Positions 48,669 to 59,141 of a stretch of 64,000 nucleotides of DNA are shown here, one piece after another (positions within the stretch are counted from its first letter, which is position 1; each line of letters begins with the position of its first letter). Position numbers and translations under genes: made by a program. The notes beneath the pieces are model-generated. The model saw only the letters and a program-made list of their open reading frames with translations. It was not told the origin of the DNA and ran no database searches. Source of the stretch: Saposhnikovia divaricata (lineage: Eukaryota > Streptophyta > Magnoliopsida > Apiales > Apiaceae). The stretch spans positions 63,609,546-63,673,545 of the forward strand of contig CM071600.1 of assembly GCA_036435485.1 (NCBI GenBank), read 5' to 3'.

Positions 48669-49553
48669 TCAGCCGCCACGACGAAACATCCTCCGAACCC
48701 TCCCCATGGCGATGCGGAAAACCTCCTCAGCCTCTGCTCTGTCTACCCTACCATGCCCATCAGTAGGCAACTGTCGCACCCTCACCCGAGCCCTCAGCTC
48801 GATGCGGGTCACAGCCCTATACCCAACTCTGTCACTGATAGTCCTCCTGCCCTGCACCCTCATCCGGGCGGCTCTCTCTGCTGCTAACTCACTCCTAGAC
48901 TCTGCCAACCTGGCATCTGCCACAGACAACTCTCTATAAAGTCCGTTCACAATCAAGTTGTGAACACATACTGGGACTCCTCCTATCGGGGCATGAGGTG
49001 GGGTGGATGGCTCAGCTGGAGCGGCAGTCTCTGTCTGCTGGGGCTCTGGGGTAAGCTCCTCAAACTCGTCGTGGTACAGGCTCACAGGTAGTGGTGGTGG
49101 GGTAGGGGCTCTCTCAACAGGGAGGAGTGGCACAAAAAGTCCAGAACTCCCTACAGCACCAACTACTGGCTCATCTATATCTCCCTCAACACCCTCATAT
49201 ACCGGCACCACCTGATCCGTGGTCATGTCAGTGTCATCTCCCATAGTCCTGATCTCAGTCACAACCCAATAATCATCATCCTCAACCACTAACTCAGCAT
49301 CCTGTCCTGTCTGGATCCCCTCCGGGTCCTCCTCCCCCTCAGTCTCAACAACATCTGTGTCAGCATCATCCTGGACCTCCTCAGGGTCCTCCTCCTCAGA
49401 CTCGATCACATCAGTATCAGCATCAACCTGGACCTCCTCAGCGTCCTCCTCCTCAGGCTCAGTATCCTCCTCAGGCAAGTGCTCATAGTATGGGTCCCTA
49501 GTCCGGAACATGTCCTCATCATGCTGTCTCGCAGCTGCCTCCTGGGCCGACAA
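48669..49553 (-). CDS. Extra ORF upstream of chromovirus gag (unknown function)
   Basis: A 294-codon open frame (MSAQEAAARQHDEDMF...) lies between the PBS and gag, in the same sense as gag-pol. Residues 20-110 are strongly acidic, with repeats such as EEDPEEVQDDADTDV. The middle is proline- and threonine-rich. The end is arginine-rich (RMRVQGRRT ... RRMFRRGG) with a likely helix (LAESRSELAAERAAR). I do not recognise a family. A typical Tekay/Del element has no ORF here; extra ORFs upstream of gag are known from the Tat/Ogre lineage. Weak similarity to its beginning survives in element A (about 33620-33720). The 420-bp gap to gag (48250-48668) has no further ORF of note. Confidence 0.7.
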   Translation of the reverse strand: MSAQEAAARQHDEDMFRTRDPYYEHLPEEDTEPEEEDAEEVQVDADTDVIESEEEDPEEVQDDADTDVVETEGEEDPEGIQTGQDAELVVEDDDYWVVTEIRTMGDDTDMTTDQVVPVYEGVEGDIDEPVVGAVGSSGLFVPLLPVERAPTPPPLPVSLYHDEFEELTPEPQQTETAAPAEPSTPPHAPIGGVPVCVHNLIVNGLYRELSVADARLAESRSELAAERAARMRVQGRRTISDRVGYRAVTRIELRARVRVRQLPTDGHGRVDRAEAEEVFRIAMGRVRRMFRRGG

Positions 49554-49704
49554 GTCGCTCGCCTACACAAGACGAACTATGTTACTATCATGATACTTAA
49601 AAAGTTCCCGTAAGGGTTTTAGGTGAACCTGGCAAGGGTTCTTATTATATTATTGAATTTATTATTATTTAACGTCGTATCATCTCTTGGGATATATAAC
49701 TCTC

Positions 49705-49716
49705 GCTCTGATACCA
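49705..49716 (-). other. Primer-binding site of chromovirus B
   Basis: Minus-strand TGGTATCAGAGC (initiator methionine tRNA), four bases from the 5' LTR at 49721. Confidence 0.95.
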
Positions 49717-49720
49717 TCTC

Positions 49721-52700
49721 TGTAACGCCCCCAGATCCGGGGTCAGGGGTCTGGTGGTTACGGTCTTACATCCATTCATAATACTTGACTTGAGTCCACA
49801 ATAAATAAATCACATGCTGTGACCCCACAATAATTACCACTCACACACACAACAGTCATAGTCCCAGAGATGAAATTGAAATAAGTCTTACATTAAAGGG
49901 TTTACGAATAAAAGTTATTACAATCCCAAAAGGATAACATCATAGGTTTAAAAGTTTTGCCGTTGATTACATTAATTGTACATATAGTTAAACAGGAAAC
50001 AAAAGCTGTCTAACTATGCTACCTCAGCAATGGCGGCTAGCATCTCAGCGGGTAGTCCGGTGGGTCGGGTAACCTGCTTGCGCCGAGTGCGCCTGACGCG
50101 AGCCATCAGTCCTAGCTGTTGTTGTGACATAATATAAACAAAGCAAGGGTGAGCGAAAGCCCACCAACAAATATATAACTGAACGATAATTTAAAACAGT
50201 TCAAAGCTATCTTTTAAACCATATGCCATGCATTTACGGAAATGATGCCAGTATATTATGAACGATGAAGTTACAAGGTAACTGAAAGTATTTGTTTGAA
50301 GAAATATCTGCTACATCAAAGTAAGCGAGATATTCTTATTGTTATTAAGAAGAGGAACTTGCAAGAAAAGGTTGCAATTCCAGTTATGACACTTTTCCAA
50401 CTCTGCCAACAGTAATCATGTTGAAGGAGATAAATAAATTTGGATGATGAACCAATGATGGAGTATTCACCGCGCCCGCTGTTCCAATCTTGATGATCAG
50501 TCGAGATCGTACAGCTCAATTTAGATTTACTACCGGTAGAAGGAAGAACTGACGGCTTTACTTGTATACCGCCTTGCTAGCTCTCCCCGGCCAACGGTTG
50601 GGCCAAGGGGATGGACCGGCGCTACTCGGCCTCTTACACGACTCCTAGTTCAAATAGAATTCATGATTCTGAATGTAACGTTCGTCCCCCTTTCCCCAAG
50701 TATAATACTTGTTGATAAGACTCCACAAAGTAGTCGTATCTAGTTGGAAAGGAAAATTTACCAATAACTCCCAAGCTATTACTTGGTAACGGATATCAAC
50801 TTGTTCCAGTAATCTTACCCCTCGAAAGATGAGAAGGTAAGCAACGACTTAATAAGTCAACAGCACCCGAGTTACGGGTGAAGGGAATACTTTATGACCG
50901 GGAAGTCGACAAGATAAATAACATTTTTCCAAGTAAGGTTCCCTTATTATTAAGGAGCTAGACTCAAAGATGAATGATGTCTGGGAACCTTTCTTGATAT
51001 AAGATTAATAATAATATGACTTCGAAATATTTTCTGTAATAATCGAAGAAGATAAACCTTATCGAGATTATTTTAAGTATGGAATAAATATTCAGAGAAT
51101 ATTTATTGAGTTAAAATATTGAAAGAATATTTGGGAATATGAAAGAATATTTTTAATCAGAGTATTTCTCAAAATAATCCCTGAAGAAATATCAGGGGAA
51201 TATTTATTGAATAAATAAATATTTAAATGAATATTCAAAACAATATTCATTAATTATTAAGACCTGAAAAGAATATTTAAGGTAATATTCATAATTAATT
51301 AGGAATTTAAATGAATATTCAAAAGTGATATTCATTTAATGAATAATATCCTAAATGAATATCAAGTAATATTCATTTAGTAATCCAAGCCTTAAAAAAT
51401 ATTCGAGATAATATTCGATAATTAAATCAAGCTTCAGATGAATATTAAAATAATATTCATCAAGTATTTAATATCTTAAATGAATATTCAAAAGTAATAT
51501 TTATTTAATAAAATAATATTCTAAAAGAATATCCAATTAATATTCATTTAATAGTCTCATCTTTAGAAGAATATTCGAAATAATAGTCGATAATCAATTC
51601 GACTCTGAATGAATATTGAGAAATATTATTCGTTGAATAGTTACGTTCAAATAATTATTTGAAGTAAGGATCATTAAATAAATAATCTCGAACGAATATT
51701 CAAATAATATTCGTCGCTTGAATAATAGAAAATATTTACTTAAATACTTTCTTCCGAGGTAATCTCGATATATCAAGGAATATTGACTCCCGGTCTATAT
51801 TTGATTAATGAGAGGTATACGCCCTTCTATGAGGGTCTTACAATAACCGGCTTATAACTGATATATAACTATCTAGCTTATAAGCCAACAATAACATTCA
51901 GGGAACAAGTATATCAATTCAACTTGAAAGTAGGCATGCATGCAATGGCATATGTATATCAGCAATCATATATATATATTTATTCAATCACAACAACAGC
52001 CTAAAAGAAGGGAATTGAAACTTGCCTGGTAGTCGAGTACGGCAAGGGATAGTGGTAGCGGGTCCCGGTTCAGCCTGGTGATCTATAAATAGCCAAGGCA
52101 TTCGGGATTAATCACTTAACATATTAAAAGTTAAGTTAAACTTAAATCGAAACACGTTCTCGAGTTATCTCGTTATACCCCTTTTAGTGGATTACTTATT
52201 ATCACTGATCCGACCCGACATTCGTTCGTTAATACGACATGTCACTGCACTTATGCTTGGGACATACTTGAGTCATATGAGTTCTAAGGTTGATCGTTAC
52301 GAACCAATATTATACTCCGAGTTTTATCGCCCGTTTTCTAAGTGTTTTACCAAAGTTATAAAAGAGTCGTCTTTTAGGGGTTCGTTCGCGTTTAACCTTG
52401 ACTCGAACATTTTTAATAAATCGAAAAATGCTCTTTTTGACATACGGTTTTCTTTCACACCTTCCTTCTTACCCCTAGTATTTATTTACCAAGATTCGCC
52501 ATGACGTTACATAGCTTACGAGGGTTCAATTTCCGTTACGAACTTTCGTTTACGGATTCGAACTACTTTTAGTAATTTGGTCATAAATCCTAAACCGTAA
52601 GTCCGTTTCACGTGATCTTTATATCAAAACGAAGCTTAGAACATTACCTATCCTATCATGGCAGATAAGGTCTCTGGACAGTAGGGGTTCGACATGGAAA

Positions 52701-54270
52701 ATGGCATACAAAACATGGTAATGTAAAATCGGGCATTATAACGGCTGTAAATCGAATATCTATCAATTTCGAATCTTCCCATAAACATAGCATCCAACCC
52801 AAACAACATATATATGACTTATACACATGAACTGAGGCCAAGCAATGCCTTTCCGTTCATCTAGCTATTTACATCATTAATCCAAAATCCATACATAATC
52901 ATGCTTATAACTTTAACATAACCATAACTAAGTTATAACTATCATAAACATGCTTAAATCTCAAACAAGGGTTAGGGTTTCAAGAGCTTTATACCTTCCT
53001 TAGATAGTGATATAGCCTTACTAAGCCTTGTATGGTCCTTAGGAGTGAGTATGCTTGCTATATCAACCATGAAAAATCAAGAAAACAAAGTTAGTATATG
53101 ATAAACACTATTCACCCTCCTCTTGTTTGATTTTTTTGAAAATGAAAAAGGATGAGTTTGAGGCTAAGATTTTGAGGAGATAAGTTTTATGAAATGTAAG
53201 TCTCACCTTAAAAATTTCAAGAACAAACAATGGTGGGAAGGTTGGGTTTGGATTTGGAATTTATGGGTATAGCCGAATGGTTTTGTTTGCAAGGGGGGGG
53301 AGAGAATTGCTTGGTTTCTTTGATTTTTTTTGTGTTTTAATCTCCTTCACTCTCATCCACTTACAACATAATATCTAGTAAAAGTCACTTTAATAAAGTG
53401 ATGAGGTGTTGGATGCTCAAATGGCAAGACATGTGTTGGTTTTGTGGTGGTTAAAGCTTAACTAGGTAGTTACTTGCTAAGTACTTAGTTCCTCCTCTAA
53501 GGTGCTAGTTCCTTGCTTCTAGTTTAGTTACTAGATATTTATACTAGTAGCTTGCACAAGACTCTTGCTTCCTCTGCTTGTTTCTGTGTCCGGTTATTAC
53601 CCGTTTCGATTGATCGTTCGTGAGAATATTTCACGGATTTCTAATTAGGGTTTACCGGGAATCCTCTTTAATATTAATACTTTCATTCTCCATCTTTCAT
53701 TCTAACTTTCCATTTTATATTCCTTTAATCCATTCGTTAATTACTTAAGGCTATCAGTGTCCAGGGAACTCTCGGAGAAAATAAAAGTGCGGTTTTTCAG
53801 AATCCGACAGCTTTTACATACACTTATTTTCCCCCTGGATCACTAATACGAACTCGGAAATCCGTTCCGAATACTTCTATATAGTGTCGTCTCATATTAT
53901 TATATACTCCCACCAAAACACTATTCATTCTGTATTCTTTACTTGTTCTCTTAGGGTTGTATAATTGTCCGTATTCTCTTTCGATCGTTCCTTAACCTTT
54001 TTACGGAACTACTGGATTAATCGTTATCGATCTGGATGACATGAGAGTATTCTCTTACTTGAAGTTGCCATATCTTATTCCCTTAGAAGATAGATTATTC
54101 TTACCTATGTTGTCACCCTTTAGCATTCTTCAAGACATAACATAATAAAGTCGCATTCCATTCATTATTTCCCAAATATCAATTATTACATTGTAGCCAT
54201 ATCCACTATTCATTCTTACATCATTAAATACATAAAAGTTTTAATTCCACCCAAAATCTGGGTTCTTACA
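49721..54270 (-). repeat. Chromovirus B 5' LTR (full length)
   Basis: It is 4550 bp, beginning TGTAACGCCCCCAGATCC and ending GGGTTCTTACA on the plus strand. It holds the intact palindrome (50530), hairpin array (about 51218-51720), CTATAAATAG box (52083-52092) and small plus-strand ORF (52277-52504). Similarity to the LTR of element A is high up to about 52910. It then falls, apart from the terminal kilobase. Confidence 0.95.
52277..52504 (+). CDS. Conserved antisense LTR ORF (element B copy)
   Basis: This 75-codon frame matches those in element A with two amino-acid changes (E to K and D to A) and eight silent differences. The open frame extends upstream in phase to 52187, but in that upstream part the A/B differences are not biased to silent sites. 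The ATG at 52277 is therefore the better start. No family is recognised. Confidence 0.35.
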   Translation: MSSKVDRYEPILYSEFYRPFSKCFTKVIKESSFRGSFAFNLDSNIFNKSKNALFDIRFSFTPSFLPLVFIYQDSP

Positions 54271-54275
54271 GAGCA

Positions 54276-54525
54276 TGTCGCCTTATCAATTTTGGAACGG
54301 AGATCTAAAAAATATCAAATATCAATATTTATTTTTCGATCTTATTGCCTTGGTGTAGAGATATATTCCATAAAAATATAATTTAATTTTTCACAATAAT
54401 GGAATATCTCTTATAAGTAAAAAGATAGATATTGCTAGAATTGACTTTTGACTTTTGACGGAATCAATTAAATTAATGACCTAGTGGAGAGGATAAGTAA
54501 GTGTGATTAAATTTTATGTTTAAAT
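54276..54525 (-). mobile_element. Minus-strand Sirevirus 5' LTR, segment 4
   Basis: AT-rich LTR sequence between element B and miniature element D. It ends with the target duplication TAAAT at 54521-54525. No gene is seen. Confidence 0.65.
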
Positions 54526-56083
54526 TGTTAGGTTAGGGGACTTACACAATTCGAGATTCACAATCACCAATACAGAGCACACACATAACCAATCGATAAG
54601 TTGACAAGATCTACCAAAGCACAAAATAAGAACACACAAATACTTGACGTGGAAACACCCACGTCCCAAACTTGTATTATTAATCTTAACAATATCAATA
54701 ATACATCAAGACAATAACACCTTAACGGTGTCCCAATCCGATACTTGAGCCAACAATGCTCAAGCATCCCCAAACAATACTTAAGACTACATCTCTTAAG
54801 CTTTCACCTCCCCATAGATAAATACGATATGACTATGTATATATAGCCATCACAAACTTAGCCACCAAGAGATCCTTTTCATACTTGGTTTCCAATTACA
54901 ATCTTTATCATACTTGGTATCTAAATATACCATCTATAATAATTATCTAAACATATAATTATTACCCAATCCATATATGTTTTGGATCACCAAAACCCAT
55001 ACTATTCGTATTGGGTTTAAACCCAACAATCCTCCCCTTCAACCCAATACCCACATCGGATTGAACGGTAACCATCAAATCCATCGACGTCCATCTGCCA
55101 ACGCCTCCCCTCGAACAAGAATCTCCTCATCTTGCTCCTCCAATCTTGAGTGTCGCTAAAACCCGTATAGTGACCCTCCAAACCATCGTTCTTCACCATA
55201 ACGATGTATCCATCTTCAAAATCACGTGCATCAACCACCACGAGTGCTCTTCCACATGTTGAGTCACCCGATCATTGCTTTCACAATCCTTCGGTCTCCT
55301 GAAGAAAATCACAAGTATCATCCAAATAGTTCACCTGGTTGATCAAGCCATTGAAATAGTTGCGATGACCTCTTCTATCTTCTTCCATCTCGAGTCCGAA
55401 CACAGGATTGATCCACGATGCAAGTCAACCGTCAAACCGCACGTAACTTTGTCTCTACCCGCTTTAGTAGAAATCTCCTTATCAGCAAATCCTTCATCAT
55501 GCTCTGCCATACCAATTGAACCTCGAACTTTCCCTCAACCTCAAATATCACGAACCCGAACCTTGGCTCTAGATACCACTTGTTAGGTTAGGGGACTTAC
55601 ACAATTCGAGATTCACAATCACCAATACAGAGCACACACATAACCAATCGATAAGTTGACAAGATCTACCAAAGCACAAAATAAGAACACACAAATACTT
55701 GACGTGGAAACACCCACGTCCCAAACTTGTATTATTAATCTTAACAATATCAATAATACATCAAGACAATAACACCTTAACGGTGTCCCAACCCGATACT
55801 TGAGCCAACAATGCTCAAGCATCCCCAAACAATACTTAAGACTACATCTCTTAAGCTTTCACCTCCCCATAGATAAATACGATATGACTATGTATATATA
55901 GCCATCACAAACTTAGCCACCAAGATATCCTTTTCATACTTGGTTTCCAATTACAATCCTTATCATACTTGGTATCTAAATATACCATCTATAATAATTA
56001 TCTAAACATATAATTATTACCTAATCCATATATGTTTTGGATCACCAAAACCCATACTATTCGTATTGGGTTTAAACCCAACA
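54526..56083 (-). mobile_element. Miniature LTR element D (TRIM-like)
   Basis: Two 503-bp LTRs (54526-55028 and 55581-56083) differ at about four positions and flank 552 bp. The plus strand starts TGTTAGGTTAGGGG and ends AAACCCAACA. The target duplication TAAAT is at 54521-54525 and 56084-56088. Sense is minus: a PPT (GAAGGGGAGGAT) borders the lower LTR and a PBS lies at 55565-55578. There is no room for gag or pol. ORFs at 54564-54773 and 55619-55828 are the same LTR stretch, and those at 55017-55586 have no family resemblance. Confidence 0.93.
55565..55578 (-). other. Variant primer-binding site of element D
   Basis: The minus strand reads TGGTATCTAGAGCC, the usual initiator-Met site with one extra base, two bases from the LTR at 55581. 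Confidence 0.7.
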
Positions 56084-56088
56084 TAAAT

Positions 56089-56306
56089 CGTACAAATACC
56101 AAAATAAATAATATATCGAAGATATCCTTTCATCCCCTCTAACCACCTTTACTTGGAGAGGAAGCTAGAGCTTCTTTTACATCTTTGGGCTTCAAGGCCC
56201 ATTAAATAAATAGAGTACATTGGGCCTAACTACAAGCTAAGTCTAATTGGGCCTAAATACAATTTATTAAAATATCTATTTTCAAACTAATTACCGTGGC
56301 CCAACA
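56089..56306 (-). mobile_element. Minus-strand Sirevirus 5' LTR, outer end
   Basis: The plus strand ends ACCGTGGCCCAACA, so in sense the LTR starts TGTTGGGCCACGG. Several GGCCCAAT motifs lie here. Host exon sequence begins at 56307. Confidence 0.75.
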
Positions 56307-57391
56307 GTGGCCATGCCAACAGATACCACAATCAACAATAAGAATAATGCACTTGACAAGCAAAGTAATGCAGTTAACTATCAGAAAAACACACCCAAGG
56401 GTGGGAAGGGCAGAGGCCCCAGAAGGTATCAGCCTACATGGAAGAAACATGAGTCTCCAGCAGAATATAAACAGTTGAGTGTAAGACCTGTGTTTTTTTT
56501 TTAGATTTTTTCCTTTTTCTTCAGGATCTGCTGAATATTTTCTTTTTCATTTATCGTTTTTTAGACATGGGAAGTCATCAGAGACAAGTTCACATGTGAA
56601 TTCAGGGAGAACATCTAGATATACATCAAGTGCAGATAATAATGATTCTGTGCCAGCTACGAAACATGTGTTTTCAAGCTTGAATTCAGCTTCTCCTCCA
56701 TTTTATCCCTCCGCCTCTCCCAATGTAGAAATTAGTTTTGGACAGAAAATTGACAAAAAATCTGCACCACCCCGCCAGAACCAACAATCATCTGTTGGAG
56801 ATGGAAGTTTCTCAGTGTCCCAGTCTAACACGATGCAGGGGAAGAATGTAGCGGATTCTGTTGGCATGAACAAGCTTTATATTAATGTTTCACGTTCCTA
56901 CTCTAATAAGTCTTCAATCAACTCGCAGTTGCAAGATTCTGAGTTGTCATCAATTAGTCTGTCTCAATCACTTCAATCTGGGGTTCAGGGAAGAGATCAA
57001 GCTCGCATAGGGCGGATGTCTTACCAACCAAAATGCTACTCACAACAAAGTTAAAGGAGCCTCTGCTTCATTCCATTCCAACATAGTAACATCCAGCGAA
57101 TCCCTGTTTAAACTCAAGATCAAATTGCCCTGCAAGCTTCTAACCAGCAGTTTGAGCACTGCCCTGCTGTTGGAAATCAAACTTCTTATTCAACTGAACC
57201 CGAGAAAAATGATTCTCTGCTAGAATCAAGTAAATCAGGAACTGCATTGGTTGGAAAAGGTAAAGGCGGCATTAAAGGTCATAGAAGGGACAACTTTCTG
57301 TATGGTGGGGTTCACGTTATGGGAGCCTCTAGAAACATTGGCAGTGCTACCAGTGATCAAAATTTCTCTAAAACTCCAATTTTTTTACCAG

Positions 57392-57539
57392 GTAATACTA
57401 CATGTCTTGAGTGCATAATACATATGCTTTGTTTTATTGATCCCAATAATTTGGTGGATATCATAAGTATTGGTGATTCTTTTTTATAGTTGTTCTCTTA
57501 AAATTTATTAGTTACTCGGTTGTGGTGAATTTCATGAAG
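57392..57539 (+). other. MLN51-like intron, 148 bp
   Basis: Donor CCAG/GTAATA and acceptor GAAG/TTATG keep the reading frame between the GKGKG exon and the FGGQH exon. Confidence 0.75.
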
Positions 57540-57788
57540 TTATGCAATTTGGAGGCCAGCATCGTGGCGGGATGGGAGTTCCTGCTGTTGGTATGGCCTT
57601 CCCTGGATATGTTGGCAATACGGGGTCAGGAAAATCTTAGATGACCTGGTATGTAAAATTGTATATAGCTTCATTGTTATAAAACAAGCACATGATACTT
57701 GGCTTCTGCATAGATGTAAGCTAATGGTTATTCAATATTTAGATAATCCGTCGAAATATGAAAGATTTCACGGATTGTTCTTTAGTAG

Positions 57789-59141
57789 TGTTGAAACAAA
57801 TAAAAAACTGAATCATAATAACAAGAACAATAATGAAATAAGCAAGAGGAAAACTGATATGTACAAGACCCAAATACTCTAAAGTCTACATTGTATTATG
57901 CTTCTGGCTTAATGATACACTGAATGAAAATGATTACATTGTTTAAATAGAAAAAAAACTAACCATTACAAACTAAGGATAAGAACGATGATTTGATATC
58001 ATCTTATCTTATTCTTGCTGCTCAAGATAATCTTATCTTATCTTATCTCTTATCATCTTATCTTTTATCTCTTAATTACGATTGACCAAATCATGTTGAC
58101 ATTTCAACACTTTATTTCCATAACCGAACTTGTTCCCTGATTTTCCTCCACGTTAATCTACAAGTTTAAATTAATTTTCCAACAATCTCTCCCTTAATCT
58201 AAACTTGCATCGTGCAATCCTTCTAGCCCGTATGACTTTTAAACTGAGCCCGTCTGGCTAATTAAACTGAGCCCGTATGGCTATTGAACTTCTCTGCCCG
58301 TATGGCACTTCAACTTGTTCGCCCGTCTGGCACTTTTCGTGTTTGCCCATCTGGCAATCAACTTTGCCCATATGGAAATCAGCCCGTATGGCTTTCATCT
58401 TGTCCGTCTGACACTACTAACTTGCCCGTATCTCATTTTCTGCCTTCAGTTAACTTCTCCGGCATCGCCTCGTCTTTCTCGGCAGCCCCATACTACACAT
58501 GCATCCCATACTACACATGCAGATCTGCCACCATCCTTCTGCAACGCCTACCTGAAACTACCTCCTTCCAACAATCTGCACACCATCTGCTGCAACAAAA
58601 AAAACTAGTTCCTCTTCTTCAATAACAAAATCATTCTTCTTCCTGCTCCTCTTGCTGAGGAATCCGCCTGTGGCCTTCTCAGCTCCTGAAGCTTCTTGTT
58701 TGAAATCATTTGCTACATCCCAAGGAACGCCCACTCTGATACCATGTTGATATTAAACAAATAACTGAATCATAATAACAAGAACAATAATGAAATAAGC
58801 AAGAGGAAAACTGATATGTACAAGACCCAAATACTCTAAAGTCTACATTGTATTATGCTTCTGGCTTAATGATACACTGAATGAAAATGATTACATTGTT
58901 TAAATAGAAAAAAAACTAACCATTACAAACTAAGGATAAGAACGATGATTTGATATCATCTTATCTTATTCTTGCTGCTCAAGATAATCTTATCTTATCT
59001 TATCTCTTATCATCTTATCTTTTATCTCTTAATTACGATTGACCAAATCATGTTGACATTTCAACACTTTATTTCCATAACCAAACTTGTTTCCTGATTT
59101 TCCTCCACGTTAATCTACAAGTTTAGATTAATTTTCCAACA
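57789..59141 (-). mobile_element. Miniature LTR element E (TRIM-like) in an MLN51-like intron
   Basis: LTRs 57789-58184 (396 bp) and 58745-59141 (397 bp) flank 560 bp. The target duplication AGTAG is at 57784-57788 and 59142-59146. Sense is minus: a PPT (AAGGGAGAGAT) borders the lower LTR, and the PBS TGGTATCAGAGT (58733-58744) touches the upper one. The LTRs are similar except for a rearranged first 25 bases and a few substitutions. They contain runs of ATCTTATCTT. The element lies inside the intron 57649-59360. ORFs at 58284-58625 arise from its repeat array. Confidence 0.93.
58226..58434. repeat. Ten copies of GCCCRTMTGGC inside element E
   Basis: Motifs such as GCCCGTATGGC, GCCCGTCTGGC and GCCCATCTGGC recur at 18-27 bp spacing; the last copies are degenerate. 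Each has short inverted ends (GCC...GGC). The spacers between copies are unlike one another. Confidence 0.8.

Larger units (their letters stand above)
40116..54270 (-). mobile_element. Chromovirus B: Tekay/Del-type Ty3/Gypsy element with intact gag-pol
   Basis: This is a complete 14.16-kb element with target duplication GAGCA (40111-40115 and 54271-54275), PBS, PPT, an extra ORF and one intact gag-pol frame. The LTRs are 40116-43503 (3388 bp, with a deletion) and 49721-54270 (4550 bp). Over the shared part they differ at about eight positions, so it is young. The C-terminal chromodomain and very long LTRs fit the Tekay/Del chromovirus lineage. Confidence 0.95.
3630..56306 (-). mobile_element. 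Degenerate Sirevirus-like Copia element, outer host of the nest
   Basis: The element reads from its 5' LTR (outer end at 56306, inner end at 8266) through the PBS (8252-8263), gag and pol down to 3630, where element C interrupts the reverse transcriptase. Its own DNA is discontinuous, because 8490-22141, 23585-38646, 40116-54270 and 54526-56083 are younger insertions in the 5' LTR. The Sirevirus (Maximus/SIRE) assignment rests on a UBN2-type gag with a long coiled-coil extension after the zinc knuckle, a second knuckle further on, and a protease of the WYLDSGCSRQMTG type. The coding sequence carries an in-frame stop and several frame changes, so this copy is older than its insertions. The 3' part and the other target-site copy are off-window. 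The expected target duplication beside the host gene is GTGGC at 56307-56311. Confidence 0.8.

Noticed and set aside
55275..55586. 103-codon plus-strand ORF inside element D
   Set aside because: It is antisense to the element, without family resemblance, and overlaps the PBS and LTR start.
58226..58434. CRISPR-like spacing of short repeats
   Set aside because: This is plant nuclear DNA inside an LTR element. The repeats are 11 bp and spacers of about 7-16 bp are far too short.
8252..58744. tRNA gene matches (GCTCTGATACCA) at several places
   Set aside because: Each is a primer-binding site next to an LTR; no tRNA cloverleaf surrounds them.
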